Source: Idiomarina aquatica
Lineage (GTDB): Bacteria > Pseudomonadota > Gammaproteobacteria > Enterobacterales > Alteromonadaceae
Direction of reading: 5' to 3'
Assembly (NCBI RefSeq): GCF_004362895.1
Contig: NZ_SNXI01000005.1
Location: 62,001 to 126,000, forward strand
Length of the DNA stretch: 64,000 bases
Part shown: in pieces, positions 46,428-56,709 of the stretch
How the letters are laid out: every line of letters starts with the position of its first letter
How positions within the stretch are numbered: position 1 is the first letter of the stretch
Notes under the pieces: generated by a model
Databases searched by the model: none
What the model was told of the DNA's origin: nothing
Seen by the model: the letters and a program-made list of their open reading frames with translations, nothing else
Translations under genes and position numbers: made by a program

Positions 46428-48707
46428 CTAGTCATGTGTCTGATACAGGCGTCGTTGACGTTTTGCCGCAAAAGGCAACCTTAACCGCCAGCGGGAGCCA
46501 TCACTTACCACCGTCATTTGGCCTACATCTTTGCTGTTAAACCATGGCCTTTGCATATGATTAAAACGGCTTACGGTGTAACGGTGCGGAAAATTAAAGC
46601 CTTTGTGCTCACCGTTACTCATGAGTATCAATGACGGTCGCGTTTGTTTTAGCATTAGCCAACCACTGGAGGTTTTGCTGCCGTGGTGCGCAGCAACTAA
46701 CACATCGACGGCGGGAAAACCTAAGGACTCAGCAATTTTGCGCTCAGCCGCAAACTCAATGTCGCCGGGTAGTAATAGTCGGAAGTTTTTATACTGCAGT
46801 ACCATTACACAGGATTGGTCATTCGACTTGGTAATGGCGTGATCCCGTCGCGGCCATAATACCTGCCACTGGATATCATTCCAGCGGCCCTGCATGCCCT
46901 GTTCACAAGGCTGTCGGGTTAGTGCACCAAAGCGACTGACCTGGCTGTAATGTTGCTTCAAATACGCTAACCCACCACTGTGATCGCGGTCACTATGGCT
47001 AACCCAGATCCCTTCAAGTTGCAGTTGTCGGTACTGCAAAAATGGTTCAATGACTGTAGCGGCCAAACTATAGCCACTGCCATAGCTATTGCCGGTATCA
47101 ATAAGCCAGGCTCGCCCTTGTCGCTCAACTACCACAGCCTGCGCCTGACCGACGTCCAACACATGCACAAATAAAGACTCACCCCGTGTTCGGCTTTGAT
47201 AAAACGCCAGTAACGTCAGTGGTAGCGTTGTCAGCAGGACTAGCTTTAATAACCGACTCGATAGCGGCAATAACACCAGCACAAGTAACAAAAACAGCAC
47301 GTAGACCGGCAGTTCAATTGGCGGCTGCCACCAACTCCACGACCACTGCGTTATGACTTTTAAAAGGGGCTCCGCAAGGGACAAAGGCAGCGTAGCCAGA
47401 TACCACAAGTTGTCAGCAAACTGATGAGCAAACGAAATTTCTGCGACCGTCCCAATCAAGGTCAATGGCAGCATCCACAAGCTGATCACTGGTAACAGTA
47501 TTAAATTAGTTAACGGAGCTACCAATGAAACCCCGCCAAACCAATGCAGTGACAGCGGCGCCATGACCAACAAAAACATACATTGTAGTCGCAGCAGAGC
47601 CAGGGTTTTAGATGATTGAGGGCGGTGTCGCCAGCGCCACAGCGTGGTCAGAATGGTAAACAACGCCGTTACCGATAGCCAAAAACCGGCGTCCAGTAGT
47701 GCCAGTGGATCAACTAACAACAGCAGCGCCACCGTGCGTAATAACAGTTGAGCAGGCGTGACGTGCACTGCAACCAGCCGGTGTAAAACAACGACGGCAA
47801 ACATGATTAAGGCTCTAACCGTAGCAATTGAAAAATCAGCTAACCAAGCGTATGCCGCCGCAATTAACAACGCCAACAGCCAGCTCAACGCCTGCACCGA
47901 CTGCTGTTCCAACGCCATCCCGGGCCTTATTATCGGTAACAAACGCGACACCCCTACGCGCCCGAGAATCAGACCGGCCCAACCCACTAAACTCAGGTGT
48001 AACCCCGAAATTGCCAGCGCATGCATTAAGCCAGCAGACTGCCATTGGTTGCGCTGCTGCTCGCTCAACAGTTCGCGCACACCGATTGCAAGCGCCGCCA
48101 GCACACCAGCGTGTGGACTATCAAGAGCATTAAAGGTGCGTACCAGGCGGGCGCGAATATTGCTGGCGTTGGCGATCAGTTCACTGGTTTTAACTGAGCC
48201 CCGTGCGATAATATTCTGGCGCTGCATGGCGGCCAGATAGTCGCGACTGCCCTCATTCCAATAATTTTTAAAGCGTTTAAGCGATACCGTAAATCGCCAT
48301 GTTTGCCCTAAGCCAACCTGTTTCGCACGATCACCATACCAGCTGAGCAGAAGCTTACCGTGCGGCAACGAATTTTCCTCATCGCCATCAATCAACTCGG
48401 CGACAAAACGTGTGTAGTGCGGGTAGTGTCGGGGAATTTCGACAACCCTTACAGTTACCTGCTGTGCCCCTTCCAAATCAGTCAGCTGCGCACTGCGTTC
48501 AGCATAAGAATTTAAATTTGCAGTTACTACCCCAATACCGCAAAATAGCGCCACAATCGCGGTTGCAACAAACCGTGCAGGCGGTAACATAGTACCTATT
48601 GCCAACGCCAGAACACTGGCAACCACCGCCCAGGTGGCGGTTCCGGAAGTCGGCAGGTATAAACTCATTGCGACTCCCGCAATAAAAATGAGTAGACAAC
48701 GGTCCAT
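46428..48707 (-). CDS. comEC: DNA uptake channel protein ComEC/Rec2
   Basis: Large inner membrane protein of 759 residues with many helices, a Competence domain (ALAIGVRELLSEQQRNQWQSAG, HALAISGLHLSLVG) and a C-terminal metallo-beta-lactamase-like domain (HVLDVGQAQAVVVE, WVSHSDRDHSGGLAYL, VLVAAHHGSKTSS). The motif HSDRDHSGG keeps the metal ligands. It moves single-stranded DNA across the inner membrane in transformation. It sits next to msbA, as in related gammaproteobacteria. Confidence 0.95.
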   Translation of the reverse strand: MDRCLLIFIAGVAMSLYLPTSGTATWAVVASVLALAIGTMLPPARFVATAIVALFCGIGVVTANLNSYAERSAQLTDLEGAQQVTVRVVEIPRHYPHYTRFVAELIDGDEENSLPHGKLLLSWYGDRAKQVGLGQTWRFTVSLKRFKNYWNEGSRDYLAAMQRQNIIARGSVKTSELIANASNIRARLVRTFNALDSPHAGVLAALAIGVRELLSEQQRNQWQSAGLMHALAISGLHLSLVGWAGLILGRVGVSRLLPIIRPGMALEQQSVQALSWLLALLIAAAYAWLADFSIATVRALIMFAVVVLHRLVAVHVTPAQLLLRTVALLLLVDPLALLDAGFWLSVTALFTILTTLWRWRHRPQSSKTLALLRLQCMFLLVMAPLSLHWFGGVSLVAPLTNLILLPVISLWMLPLTLIGTVAEISFAHQFADNLWYLATLPLSLAEPLLKVITQWSWSWWQPPIELPVYVLFLLLVLVLLPLSSRLLKLVLLTTLPLTLLAFYQSRTRGESLFVHVLDVGQAQAVVVERQGRAWLIDTGNSYGSGYSLAATVIEPFLQYRQLQLEGIWVSHSDRDHSGGLAYLKQHYSQVSRFGALTRQPCEQGMQGRWNDIQWQVLWPRRDHAITKSNDQSCVMVLQYKNFRLLLPGDIEFAAERKIAESLGFPAVDVLVAAHHGSKTSSGWLMLKQTRPSLILMSNGEHKGFNFPHRYTVSRFNHMQRPWFNSKDVGQMTVVSDGSRWRLRLPFAAKRQRRLYQTHD

Positions 48708-48751
48708 CGTTGCTCCTGATCAGTGGTCATCAATTAGTAACAGGTAGGTGC

Positions 48752-49267
48752 ATGGCTCGACGGGTCATTAAAAAAATGATGCCGGATCACGACAAAATCC
48801 GACGCTCGCGAGCAATTAAACTGTTCGGCAGTTTGTTGCACGATGGCAACTTATGGCATTTGAACCGTCGCTCTGCCTCCGGAGCCTTTGCAGTTGGTTT
48901 GTTTACCGCTTTTATTCCGGTGCCTTTTCAAATGTTGCTGGCCGCCGCCGCGGCAATCATTTTTCGGGTCAATTTGCCGTTGTCAGTCGGGTTAGTCTGG
49001 ATTTCTAATCCCATTACCATGCCGCCGTTATTTTATTTGTGCTACCGGCTGGGTAACTGGCTATTATCGGCGCCCCCGCATCCTTTTACCTTTGAATTGA
49101 GCTGGGAGTGGTTGATAGGCAGTATCTCCACTATTGGTCCTGCTCTCATTACCGGCTGTTTGGTATTAGGAACGCTTGCCAGTGTCAGCGGTTATTTGGG
49201 CATCCGTTTGCTCTGGCGGCAATCGGTGGTCAAAGCCTGGCGCCGTCGCCCCGGCGCTCGTCGTTAG
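48752..49267 (+). CDS. DUF2062 membrane protein
   Basis: 171-residue protein from ATG 48752, which has AGGTAGGTG directly upstream; an earlier in-frame start at 48710 would add 14 unconserved residues. It has three hydrophobic segments (about residues 49-75, 76-97 and 122-147) typical of DUF2062, with the conserved ASGAFAVGLFTAFIPVPFQM. The family is common beside comEC and lolC in gammaproteobacteria; function unknown. Its stop overlaps that of lolE. Confidence 0.85.
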   Translation: MARRVIKKMMPDHDKIRRSRAIKLFGSLLHDGNLWHLNRRSASGAFAVGLFTAFIPVPFQMLLAAAAAIIFRVNLPLSVGLVWISNPITMPPLFYLCYRLGNWLLSAPPHPFTFELSWEWLIGSISTIGPALITGCLVLGTLASVSGYLGIRLLWRQSVVKAWRRRPGARR

Positions 49268-50505
49268 TGACTGCTATGTAATGCCCGGGCAGGTTGTACA
49301 CGGGTGGCTCGCCACGCCGGATACAAGGTTGCCAACAAGCTCATCAGTAAGGCGACACCGGTTACCAGGGCAACATCTTTCAGCTGCAGTTCAGAGGGTA
49401 TGCGGCTGACAAAATAGACATCATCATCCAGAATTTTCATGGCAAAAACCGATTCTAATATCGCCATAATATCCGGTAAACTCCAGGCCAAACCAATACC
49501 CAACAGAGCACCCCAGAACACACCAACAAGCCCGTTTTGCAACCCCTGCCAGACAAATGTAAGTATGATTTTGCTGTCTCTTAGCCCCATGGTTTTTAAC
49601 ATCGCAATCTGCGACTGTTTTTTAGTAACCGTCAGCACCAGGGTCGAAACGATATTAAAACAGGCCACCGCCATGACCAGTACCAGCACCAGGTAAATAA
49701 CAGTACGCACTAATTCAATATCGCGATACAAATGCCCATGCGTCCGCATCCAGTGACTGACATAAACCAAAACCGGCAACTGGTTACCCACCCGCTGAGC
49801 TACTTGGTCGGCGTTGAATACATCGGCCACGCGCAAACGAATTCCGCTAACTCCACTGGGTATTGAGGCCAGCGTTCTGGCCGTTTCTAATGAGGTGTAA
49901 GCATTCTGATGGTCTATTTCACCACCAAATTCAAATAACCCCACCACGGTTAGACGGTGTCGCTTGGGTGCCTGAAACGCCTGTTCCTGGTGTTGCGCTA
50001 CCAGCATGGTCAACGCGTCTCCCACCTCAACGCCCAGATCCTCAGCCAGTCCACGTCCCAGCACAACACTCGACGGCGTTGCATAGAGTGAGGATAGCGC
50101 CTGTGGGGAAATGAAATCATAAACGCCGCTTAGTTTATCGGGCGTTGAACGAGGTTCAGCAATGCCCTGCAACACAACACCTTTAAAGGTGTTACCAACT
50201 TGCACCATAGCTGTTTGCTGAATGACCGGTGTTACCTCTAAAACCTCAGGGTCACGACTAATGATATCAGCAATCGCTTGCCAGTCATCGAATTCACCTT
50301 CTACACGCTGGTACTCAACATGCGGAACCACGCGCAGTAGTTGGTCCTGCAGCGCTGATTGAAAACCGTTCATCATAGATAACGCAGTAATTAAAACCGC
50401 ACAACCCAACACAATTCCCAGCGTTGATGACGCCGAAATAAACGAAAGAAATCCGGTCTGTTTACTTTGGCCCCGAAAACGACGCGCCAGTATCCAACTT
50501 AACAC
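49264..50505 (-). CDS. lolE: Lipoprotein-releasing ABC permease (LolC/LolE family, second copy)
   Basis: Inner membrane permease of the LolCDE complex, which extracts outer membrane lipoproteins and passes them to LolA, 413 residues. It has an N-terminal helix, a large periplasmic domain and three C-terminal helices (the MacB/FtsX plan). The segment NGFQSALQDQLLRVVPHVE follows the first helix. It is the third gene of lolC-lolD-lolE, overlapping lolD by seven bases. Confidence 0.92.
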   Translation of the reverse strand: MLSWILARRFRGQSKQTGFLSFISASSTLGIVLGCAVLITALSMMNGFQSALQDQLLRVVPHVEYQRVEGEFDDWQAIADIISRDPEVLEVTPVIQQTAMVQVGNTFKGVVLQGIAEPRSTPDKLSGVYDFISPQALSSLYATPSSVVLGRGLAEDLGVEVGDALTMLVAQHQEQAFQAPKRHRLTVVGLFEFGGEIDHQNAYTSLETARTLASIPSGVSGIRLRVADVFNADQVAQRVGNQLPVLVYVSHWMRTHGHLYRDIELVRTVIYLVLVLVMAVACFNIVSTLVLTVTKKQSQIAMLKTMGLRDSKIILTFVWQGLQNGLVGVFWGALLGIGLAWSLPDIMAILESVFAMKILDDDVYFVSRIPSELQLKDVALVTGVALLMSLLATLYPAWRATRVQPARALHSSH

Positions 50506-51200
50506 GGCGCATCCTCATGTATATCTGTCACCAAGTGGCCGCGGCTTAATCGTTCAGTACGCTGTAATTGAGCGGCCAGATGTTCATCGTGGGTCACGAT
50601 AATGAATGCCGTACCCTGTTCTCGATTCAATTCCAGCATAAGTTGGTAAACGGCCTCTGCGGTTTCTCCATCCAGGTTGCCCGTGGGTTCATCAGCAATG
50701 ACCAATTTAGGTCGGTTAGCAAACGCTCTGGCAACCGCAACCCTTTGCCGTTCGCCGCCGGATAGTTGTGCGGGACGATGTTCCAGGCGATGTGCCAGAC
50801 CCACCCGCTCGAGCAATTCAGTCGCACGTTGTTTTGCTTCTGCGGTTGGCCGACCTTGTATCAGCAGGGGCATGGCAACGTTTTCCAGCGCATTGAACTC
50901 AGGTAATAAATGATGAAACTGATAAACAAAACCGACGTTCTGGTTGCGCCACTTCGCCAGTTGCGATGCAGACCATCGCGTCACGTCCTGACCGTCAAAT
51001 AGCACCGCGCCTGAGGTTGGCCGATCCAAACCCGCCAAGATGTGCATCAAGGTACTTTTGCCCGACCCCGACGCACCAACAATCGCAACCATTTCGGCAG
51101 CATCAATGGTAAAGTCCACGTCGTTTAACACTTGAACCTGACCACTTCCGTCATCATAGACTTTATTAATGTGTTGCCCCTGCAATAACACCTTAGTCAT
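50499..51200 (-). CDS. lolD: Lipoprotein-releasing ABC ATPase LolD
   Basis: ATPase of the LolCDE complex, 233 residues. Walker A is GASGSGKST, the signature is LSGGERQRVAVARAF, Walker B is LVIADEPTGNLDG and the switch His is in IIVTHDEHLA. It lies between the two permease genes and overlaps both. Confidence 0.96.
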   Translation of the reverse strand: MTKVLLQGQHINKVYDDGSGQVQVLNDVDFTIDAAEMVAIVGASGSGKSTLMHILAGLDRPTSGAVLFDGQDVTRWSASQLAKWRNQNVGFVYQFHHLLPEFNALENVAMPLLIQGRPTAEAKQRATELLERVGLAHRLEHRPAQLSGGERQRVAVARAFANRPKLVIADEPTGNLDGETAEAVYQLMLELNREQGTAFIIVTHDEHLAAQLQRTERLSRGHLVTDIHEDAPC

Positions 51201-52431
51201 AGCGCAACGCCTCCGAAGGTTGAGTCTTTGCTGCCACTAATGCCGGGTAAACACTAGCCGCCAAACATAAAATTAATGACGCCACCGCGACGGTAATAAC
51301 ATGTACCGGCTCGATAACAACGGGCAGTCCGGCGGGGCTAATCGCCATAAGATTTATGCCCAGAGCCAGCAGGATGCTATTAAGATAATAACTAACGGCC
51401 AGCCCGGCGCTTACCCCAACCAGTGTGCCCAGTATGCCGTTATAGCTGCCTTGTAACAGGAATACCCGGCGCACCTGTGCCTGCGACAGCCCTAAGGTTT
51501 GTAAAATGGCTATATCCTGGCGTTTTTCATTGATGACCATAACCAATGCAGACAGCGTATTAAACGCGGCGACGGCTATAATGAGTGCCAACATTAACCA
51601 CATCATGCGTTTTTCCATCGCTACCGCATCAAATAACTGACCAAACTGTTCGCGCCAGTCCGTTACCTGATAATCCGTTGCCTGACGAAAGTCAGCCGCA
51701 ACCCCGGGCGCAGCAAAAGCGTCATCTAACTGCAGTTGAAAGCCCTGTACAGATTCTGCCGGTCTTCGAATTAGCCGATTGAGATCGCCGGCAGCTGTCA
51801 CCACCAGGCCGTTATCAACCTCTGACTGTAATGAAAAAACACCGCTGACGCGGAATTGTCGTTGCGCAGGGACCATACCGAATGGCGTGTAAACCGCGCC
51901 TTCTGCAGTGATAAGGCGTACACTGTCGCCCAGGGTGACGCCTAATTTATTAGCCACTCCCTGCCCTAAAACGATATTGTAATTGCCCTGTTTCAGACTT
52001 TGCCAGTCTCCTGCCCGCAACGATGACGTTAAGCGTTCAGGTAGTCCGGAATCTGCCCCTGATGGTTCAGAACTTGCTAAACGTCCACGAGCGGCTACCA
52101 CCACCATATCTGTGCGGCCTTGCAATACCGCTTGTGTCTGCACCAGTGGCAATGATTGTTGCACGTGAGCGTGAGCCGGCAGCGCCTGCCGGGCTTGACG
52201 CCAGTCTGTTAAGGGGTGTGATTTAACCAGACTAACCTGCGGTACCGCGCCCAGAATACGGTTCTTTAGTTCGCTTTCGAAGCCATTCATTACCGACATT
52301 ACCACCACCAACGCCATGATACCCAGCGCAATGCCGCCGAGGGCGAACCGGTTAATAAATCGGGTAAAAGCCGAGCTCTTTTGTGCCCTGCCATAACGCC
52401 AGGCCAGAAACAGCGTAACCGGTCGAAACAT
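51193..52431 (-). CDS. lolC: Lipoprotein-releasing ABC permease (LolC/LolE family, first copy)
   Basis: Permease partner of LolD, 412 residues, with an N-terminal cytoplasmic stretch (FLAWRYGRAQKSSAFTRFINR), a first helix, a periplasmic domain and three C-terminal helices. The VVMSVMNGFESELKNRILGAVPQV segment near residue 45 is the conserved region after the first helix. It is the first gene of the lol operon. Confidence 0.93.
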   Translation of the reverse strand: MFRPVTLFLAWRYGRAQKSSAFTRFINRFALGGIALGIMALVVVMSVMNGFESELKNRILGAVPQVSLVKSHPLTDWRQARQALPAHAHVQQSLPLVQTQAVLQGRTDMVVVAARGRLASSEPSGADSGLPERLTSSLRAGDWQSLKQGNYNIVLGQGVANKLGVTLGDSVRLITAEGAVYTPFGMVPAQRQFRVSGVFSLQSEVDNGLVVTAAGDLNRLIRRPAESVQGFQLQLDDAFAAPGVAADFRQATDYQVTDWREQFGQLFDAVAMEKRMMWLMLALIIAVAAFNTLSALVMVINEKRQDIAILQTLGLSQAQVRRVFLLQGSYNGILGTLVGVSAGLAVSYYLNSILLALGINLMAISPAGLPVVIEPVHVITVAVASLILCLAASVYPALVAAKTQPSEALRYD

Positions 52432-52526
52432 CAGCCTCTCAAAATCTATTGTTGCTTATTAATTACGAGCAAGGATAATGAGTTGTGATAAGCCTGACAA
52501 CAAAAAGGGCAGAATAAGGGCAGAAC

Positions 52527-53156
52527 ATGGCAAATTCCCCGTTATCTCAGACACAACAAATCGGCGATTTCTTTACCGTCGCTGAATCGTTCCCCGTCAA
52601 TCTTCATCAGCTTGAGGAAGCTGCCGTGGTGCCGGACGAGTGGGAATTTGAATCAGAGATGCCGGAATTATTTACTATGGCGTCTAATATGGCCGGTAGT
52701 GATCAGGATTTACTACAACAACTAAAAATGGACAGTCATCAGTCGCCTGTTTTAGTGCAAGTGCTTGAACAAATGAACCAGCGCATGATCACCATGCTGG
52801 GCTATTTGTTGCGTTACGAAGATGACCCCAAACACCGTTTTCAGGGCACCGAATTCGGCGGCGGCGGGATTCGCTTAATAACTCCGGATCCTATCGATAA
52901 CGACACCCTGTTCCGGGCAAAATTATTTTTTAAAAACGAGTCTCTGGCTATCTACTGCTATTTGCGTTGCAGTGCCTGCGAGTCACTCGCCGACGAACCG
53001 GGTTACAGTGCCACCTTTGAGTTTGAGCGGATTCTGGAACAGGATCAGGAACACCTAATACGCGCAAGTCTGCACTCACAAAGTCGCCAGTTAAAACGTC
53101 GCGCCCAAGAGCGCGACCAAAGTAAGAATAACAGCGACGACAATAAATCTGACTAA
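52527..53156 (+). CDS. PilZ-like domain protein upstream of mfd
   Basis: 209-residue cytoplasmic protein with a central segment (RFQGTEFGGGGIRLITPDPI) that resembles the PilZ second motif, after a helical N-terminal half; the classical RxxxR is not evident. A PilZ-annotated protein sits at this place before mfd in related genera. It may bind cyclic-di-GMP or be a degenerate form. The C-terminal tail is charged and disordered. AAGGGCAGAA occurs twice just before the ATG. Confidence 0.6.
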   Translation: MANSPLSQTQQIGDFFTVAESFPVNLHQLEEAAVVPDEWEFESEMPELFTMASNMAGSDQDLLQQLKMDSHQSPVLVQVLEQMNQRMITMLGYLLRYEDDPKHRFQGTEFGGGGIRLITPDPIDNDTLFRAKLFFKNESLAIYCYLRCSACESLADEPGYSATFEFERILEQDQEHLIRASLHSQSRQLKRRAQERDQSKNNSDDNKSD

Positions 53157-53185
53157 ACAGACATCCAAAAGCGTTGCCAAATCGG

Positions 53186-53191
53186 TATAAT
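53186..53191 (+). promoter_or_regulatory. -10 element of mfd
   Basis: TATAAT at 53186-53191, giving transcription near 53198. No good -35 is seen. This supports the ATG at 53224 over the one at 53206, which would leave almost no leader. Confidence 0.4.
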
Positions 53192-53223
53192 GCCCGAGTC
53201 TTTTCATGGGTAGTTGGAATATC

Positions 53224-56200
53224 ATGGCTGAAGTTTCTGTATTTAATCCTCCGTTTCCAGACACCAGTGAGCGCGATATCAGTTGGGTCAATTTACGCGG
53301 CAGTAGCGAGGCACTGGCACTTGCCCGTTTAATTGATCTGACCCCCGGGCGCGTTTTAATTGTCACCGCCGATGCCAATCAGGCTCACCGCCTGGAGCAG
53401 GAGGTACGCTATTTCGCTGGTGAGAACACGGAATACCATGACGACATAACGCTGTTCCCTGACTGGGAAACACTACCGTATGACAGTTTTTCGCCACACC
53501 AGGATATTATCTCGGAACGTTTGAGCGTGCTGGCAAGGTTACCCAGCGCTAAGCGTGGCGCACTCATCGTTAGTGTTAACACGCTAATGCAACGCATCGC
53601 GCCAACAAACTTTGTAAAAAGTCAGGCACTTAACTTTACCGTCGGCCAGACACTCAATGCACTGGCCTTACGCGAGGAGCTGGAGAAAGCAGGTTACCGC
53701 AGCGTCAACCAAGTGATGGAGCATGGCGAATTTAGCTCCAGGGGCTCGATTCTGGATTTGTTCCCGATGGGCAGTTCAACGCCTTACCGGCTGGACTTTT
53801 TTGACGACGAAATCGACAGCATTCGGCCATTCGACCCTGAAACACAATTATCGCAGGAGCCCGTCAACCAAGTAAGATTACTGCCTGCACATGAGTTTCC
53901 GTTAACCAAAAACGGTATCGAACGGTTTCGTAGCCAATTTCGCGAGCGCTTCGAGGTAACCACCGAACGTGATTCGGTTTATCAACAAGTCAGCAAATCA
54001 CAATTACCCGGCGGTATTGAATACTATTTGCCATTGTTCTTCGAACAAACAGCATCGTTATTCGACTACCTGCCTGACGACACCGTACTGGTATCTTTTG
54101 GCGATATTCAGGGCGCGTTAGAGCGTTTATGGACAGACATCAGCCATCGGTATGAACAACGCCGCTACGACAAGCTCAGACCGCTACTCCACCCGAATGA
54201 ATTGTTTTTGCCAGCCAACGAAGTGCATGCTGGATTCAAGCGTTTACGCCGTATCCGTAGCGCTATCCCTGCCGATAAACCCACGCCGGGTGCGATTCAG
54301 TTTACCACCGAGATGGTTACCGACATTGCCGCGGATCATCAGCAAAAACAACCTTTTGCCAAACTCAAACAACGTATAAGCGAAGCACTGGATAATAACG
54401 AACGTTTGGTATTTTCGGCGGAAAGTGCCGGGCGCAAAGAAACACTGCGCGAAACCGTTGCACGACTCGGTTGGCAGCTGGCATCGTTTAGCAGTTTTGA
54501 TGACTTCATCGCCTCCGGTGAGCCACTTGGGCTGATCGTCAGCCCGGTCATTAATTCGTTTTATTTACCTCAGGATAGTCTGTGGTTTATTACCGAAACG
54601 GAATTATTCGGCAATAAAGTCGCCCAGCGACGCCGCCGTGACCAAAAGGCCACGATTAGCCCCGACACACTCATTCGCAATTTGGCCGAACTGCAGGTTG
54701 GACAGCCCGTGGTGCACATCGACCATGGTGTCGGTCGTTATCAGGGTTTGACTACCTTAGATGCCGGCACAGTAACCACCGAGTTTGTCACCATTGAATA
54801 TGCCGGCGGATCAAAGCTTTACGTACCAGTATCATCGCTGGATGTGTTAAGTCGTTATAGCGGCGGTGAAGACAACCATGCCCCGCTGCATAAACTCGGC
54901 AATGACAGCTGGGAAAAAGCCAAAAAGCGTGCAGCAGAAAAAGTTCGCGATGTAGCTGCCGAATTGCTCGACGTCTATGCCCGTCGCGAGGCCAAGCCGG
55001 GCTATGCATTTGCCATTAATGACGAAGACTATCGCCGTTTTGCCGATAGTTTTCCGTTTGAAGAAACCATTGATCAACAACAGGCGATTGCCGCCGTCAC
55101 TGCGGACATGCGCACGCCAAGAGCGATGGACCGACTTATTTGTGGCGACGTTGGCTTTGGTAAAACTGAAGTTGCCATGCGCGCTGCGTATATTGCCGTT
55201 AACGACAGCAAGCAAGTAATGGTGTTGGTACCCACCACCCTGCTGGCACAGCAACATTATGAAAACTTTAAAGACCGTTTTGCCGACTGGGCTGTTCGGG
55301 TAGAAGTCTTGTCCCGCTTTAAAACAGCAAAACAATCTAAGCAAATACTGCAGGACTTAGAGGACGGCAAAGTTGATATTGTTATCGGCACCCACAAATT
55401 GTTGCAGGACAACATCAAATGTCACGACCTGGGGCTATTGATTGTCGATGAAGAACACCGTTTTGGTGTTCGCCAGAAAGAGACCATAAAACGGCTGCGC
55501 GCTGATGTCGACATACTCACGTTAACTGCAACGCCAATACCCCGGACCTTGAACATGGCGATGAATAACATTCGTGATTTATCGATTATCGCTACCCCGC
55601 CGGCTAAACGACTAGCGGTGAAAACCTTTGTCCGCGAATACGACGACAGCACCGTACGCGAGGCTATTCTGCGCGAAATCTTGCGCGGCGGTCAGGTTTA
55701 TTTCCTGCACAACAACGTCGAGACCATCGAAAAAACCGCCCGCGATATTGAAAAGCTGGTTCCCGAGGCTCGTATAACGGTGGCACACGGGCAAATGCGA
55801 GAACGTGATCTCGAACGTATTATGTCGGACTTTTATCACCAGCGCTTTAACGTGCTGGTATGTACGACCATTATTGAAACCGGCATCGACGTGCCCAGCG
55901 CCAACACCATTATCATGGATAGAGCGGACCACCTGGGTCTGGCGCAAATGCATCAACTGCGAGGCCGTGTCGGCCGCTCTCACCATCAGGCCTACGCTTA
56001 TTTGTTAACGCCTCACCCCAAACGCATGACAAAAGACGCGGCCAAACGCTTAGAAGCTATTTCGCAGTTGGAAGACTTAGGTGCCGGCTTTATGCTGGCA
56101 ACGCATGACCTTGAGATTCGTGGTGCCGGTGAGTTACTGGGTGACGAACAAAGCGGGCAAATAGAAAGCATTGGTTTTACCCTCTACATGGACATGCTTG

Positions 56201-56709
56201 AGCAAGCAGTACAGGCCCTTAAAGACGGCAAAGAACCATCGCTGGAGGGCTTAACCCGCCACCGCTCGGAAGTTGAACTGCGCGTGCCGGCGCTGCTACC
56301 GGATGATTACATTCCCGATATCAACAATCGCCTGAGCCTTTATAAGCGCATCGCCAGCAGTGATACTGAACAGCAACTGGAAGAGATCCAGGTCGAACTT
56401 ATCGATCGCTTTGGCCTGCTGCCTGACGCTGCTAAAAACTTAATCCGTCAAACCAGCCTGCGTAATCACGCAGAAAGGTTAGGAATTCGTAAAATCGATA
56501 TGGGAAATCAAGGCGGTGTGATTGAATTTACTGATAATACCAATGTAAAACCGGAAGTTATTATCGGCTTAATGCAAACAGCGCCTAAGCACTACAAACT
56601 GGACGGCCCTAATCGACTGCGGATTACCCAACCGCTGGAGGATACTCAAAGCCGGCTAAAACTGGTAGAGTCGTTGCTTAGCGATTTTTCTCAGGAGCAA
56701 ACCGAATGA
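53224..56709 (+). CDS. mfd: Transcription-repair coupling factor Mfd
   Basis: ATP-dependent translocase that removes stalled RNA polymerase and recruits UvrA, 1161 residues from ATG 53224 (MAEVSVFNPP); an ATG at 53206 would add six residues. The N-terminal UvrB-homology region includes LFPDWETLPYDSFSPHQDI. The RNA-polymerase-interacting part is near GQPVVHIDHGVGRYQGL. The RecG-like motor has GDVGFGKTEVAMRAA, LLIVDEEHRFGVRQK and the TRG helices. The C-terminal UvrA-binding domain is complete. Confidence 0.97.
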   Translation: MAEVSVFNPPFPDTSERDISWVNLRGSSEALALARLIDLTPGRVLIVTADANQAHRLEQEVRYFAGENTEYHDDITLFPDWETLPYDSFSPHQDIISERLSVLARLPSAKRGALIVSVNTLMQRIAPTNFVKSQALNFTVGQTLNALALREELEKAGYRSVNQVMEHGEFSSRGSILDLFPMGSSTPYRLDFFDDEIDSIRPFDPETQLSQEPVNQVRLLPAHEFPLTKNGIERFRSQFRERFEVTTERDSVYQQVSKSQLPGGIEYYLPLFFEQTASLFDYLPDDTVLVSFGDIQGALERLWTDISHRYEQRRYDKLRPLLHPNELFLPANEVHAGFKRLRRIRSAIPADKPTPGAIQFTTEMVTDIAADHQQKQPFAKLKQRISEALDNNERLVFSAESAGRKETLRETVARLGWQLASFSSFDDFIASGEPLGLIVSPVINSFYLPQDSLWFITETELFGNKVAQRRRRDQKATISPDTLIRNLAELQVGQPVVHIDHGVGRYQGLTTLDAGTVTTEFVTIEYAGGSKLYVPVSSLDVLSRYSGGEDNHAPLHKLGNDSWEKAKKRAAEKVRDVAAELLDVYARREAKPGYAFAINDEDYRRFADSFPFEETIDQQQAIAAVTADMRTPRAMDRLICGDVGFGKTEVAMRAAYIAVNDSKQVMVLVPTTLLAQQHYENFKDRFADWAVRVEVLSRFKTAKQSKQILQDLEDGKVDIVIGTHKLLQDNIKCHDLGLLIVDEEHRFGVRQKETIKRLRADVDILTLTATPIPRTLNMAMNNIRDLSIIATPPAKRLAVKTFVREYDDSTVREAILREILRGGQVYFLHNNVETIEKTARDIEKLVPEARITVAHGQMRERDLERIMSDFYHQRFNVLVCTTIIETGIDVPSANTIIMDRADHLGLAQMHQLRGRVGRSHHQAYAYLLTPHPKRMTKDAAKRLEAISQLEDLGAGFMLATHDLEIRGAGELLGDEQSGQIESIGFTLYMDMLEQAVQALKDGKEPSLEGLTRHRSEVELRVPALLPDDYIPDINNRLSLYKRIASSDTEQQLEEIQVELIDRFGLLPDAAKNLIRQTSLRNHAERLGIRKIDMGNQGGVIEFTDNTNVKPEVIIGLMQTAPKHYKLDGPNRLRITQPLEDTQSRLKLVESLLSDFSQEQTE

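Noticed and set aside
46370-46471. Longer MsbA with 34 extra N-terminal residues
   Set aside because: The extension overlaps comEC, is not like any MsbA, and the ATG at 46369 gives the normal N-terminus.
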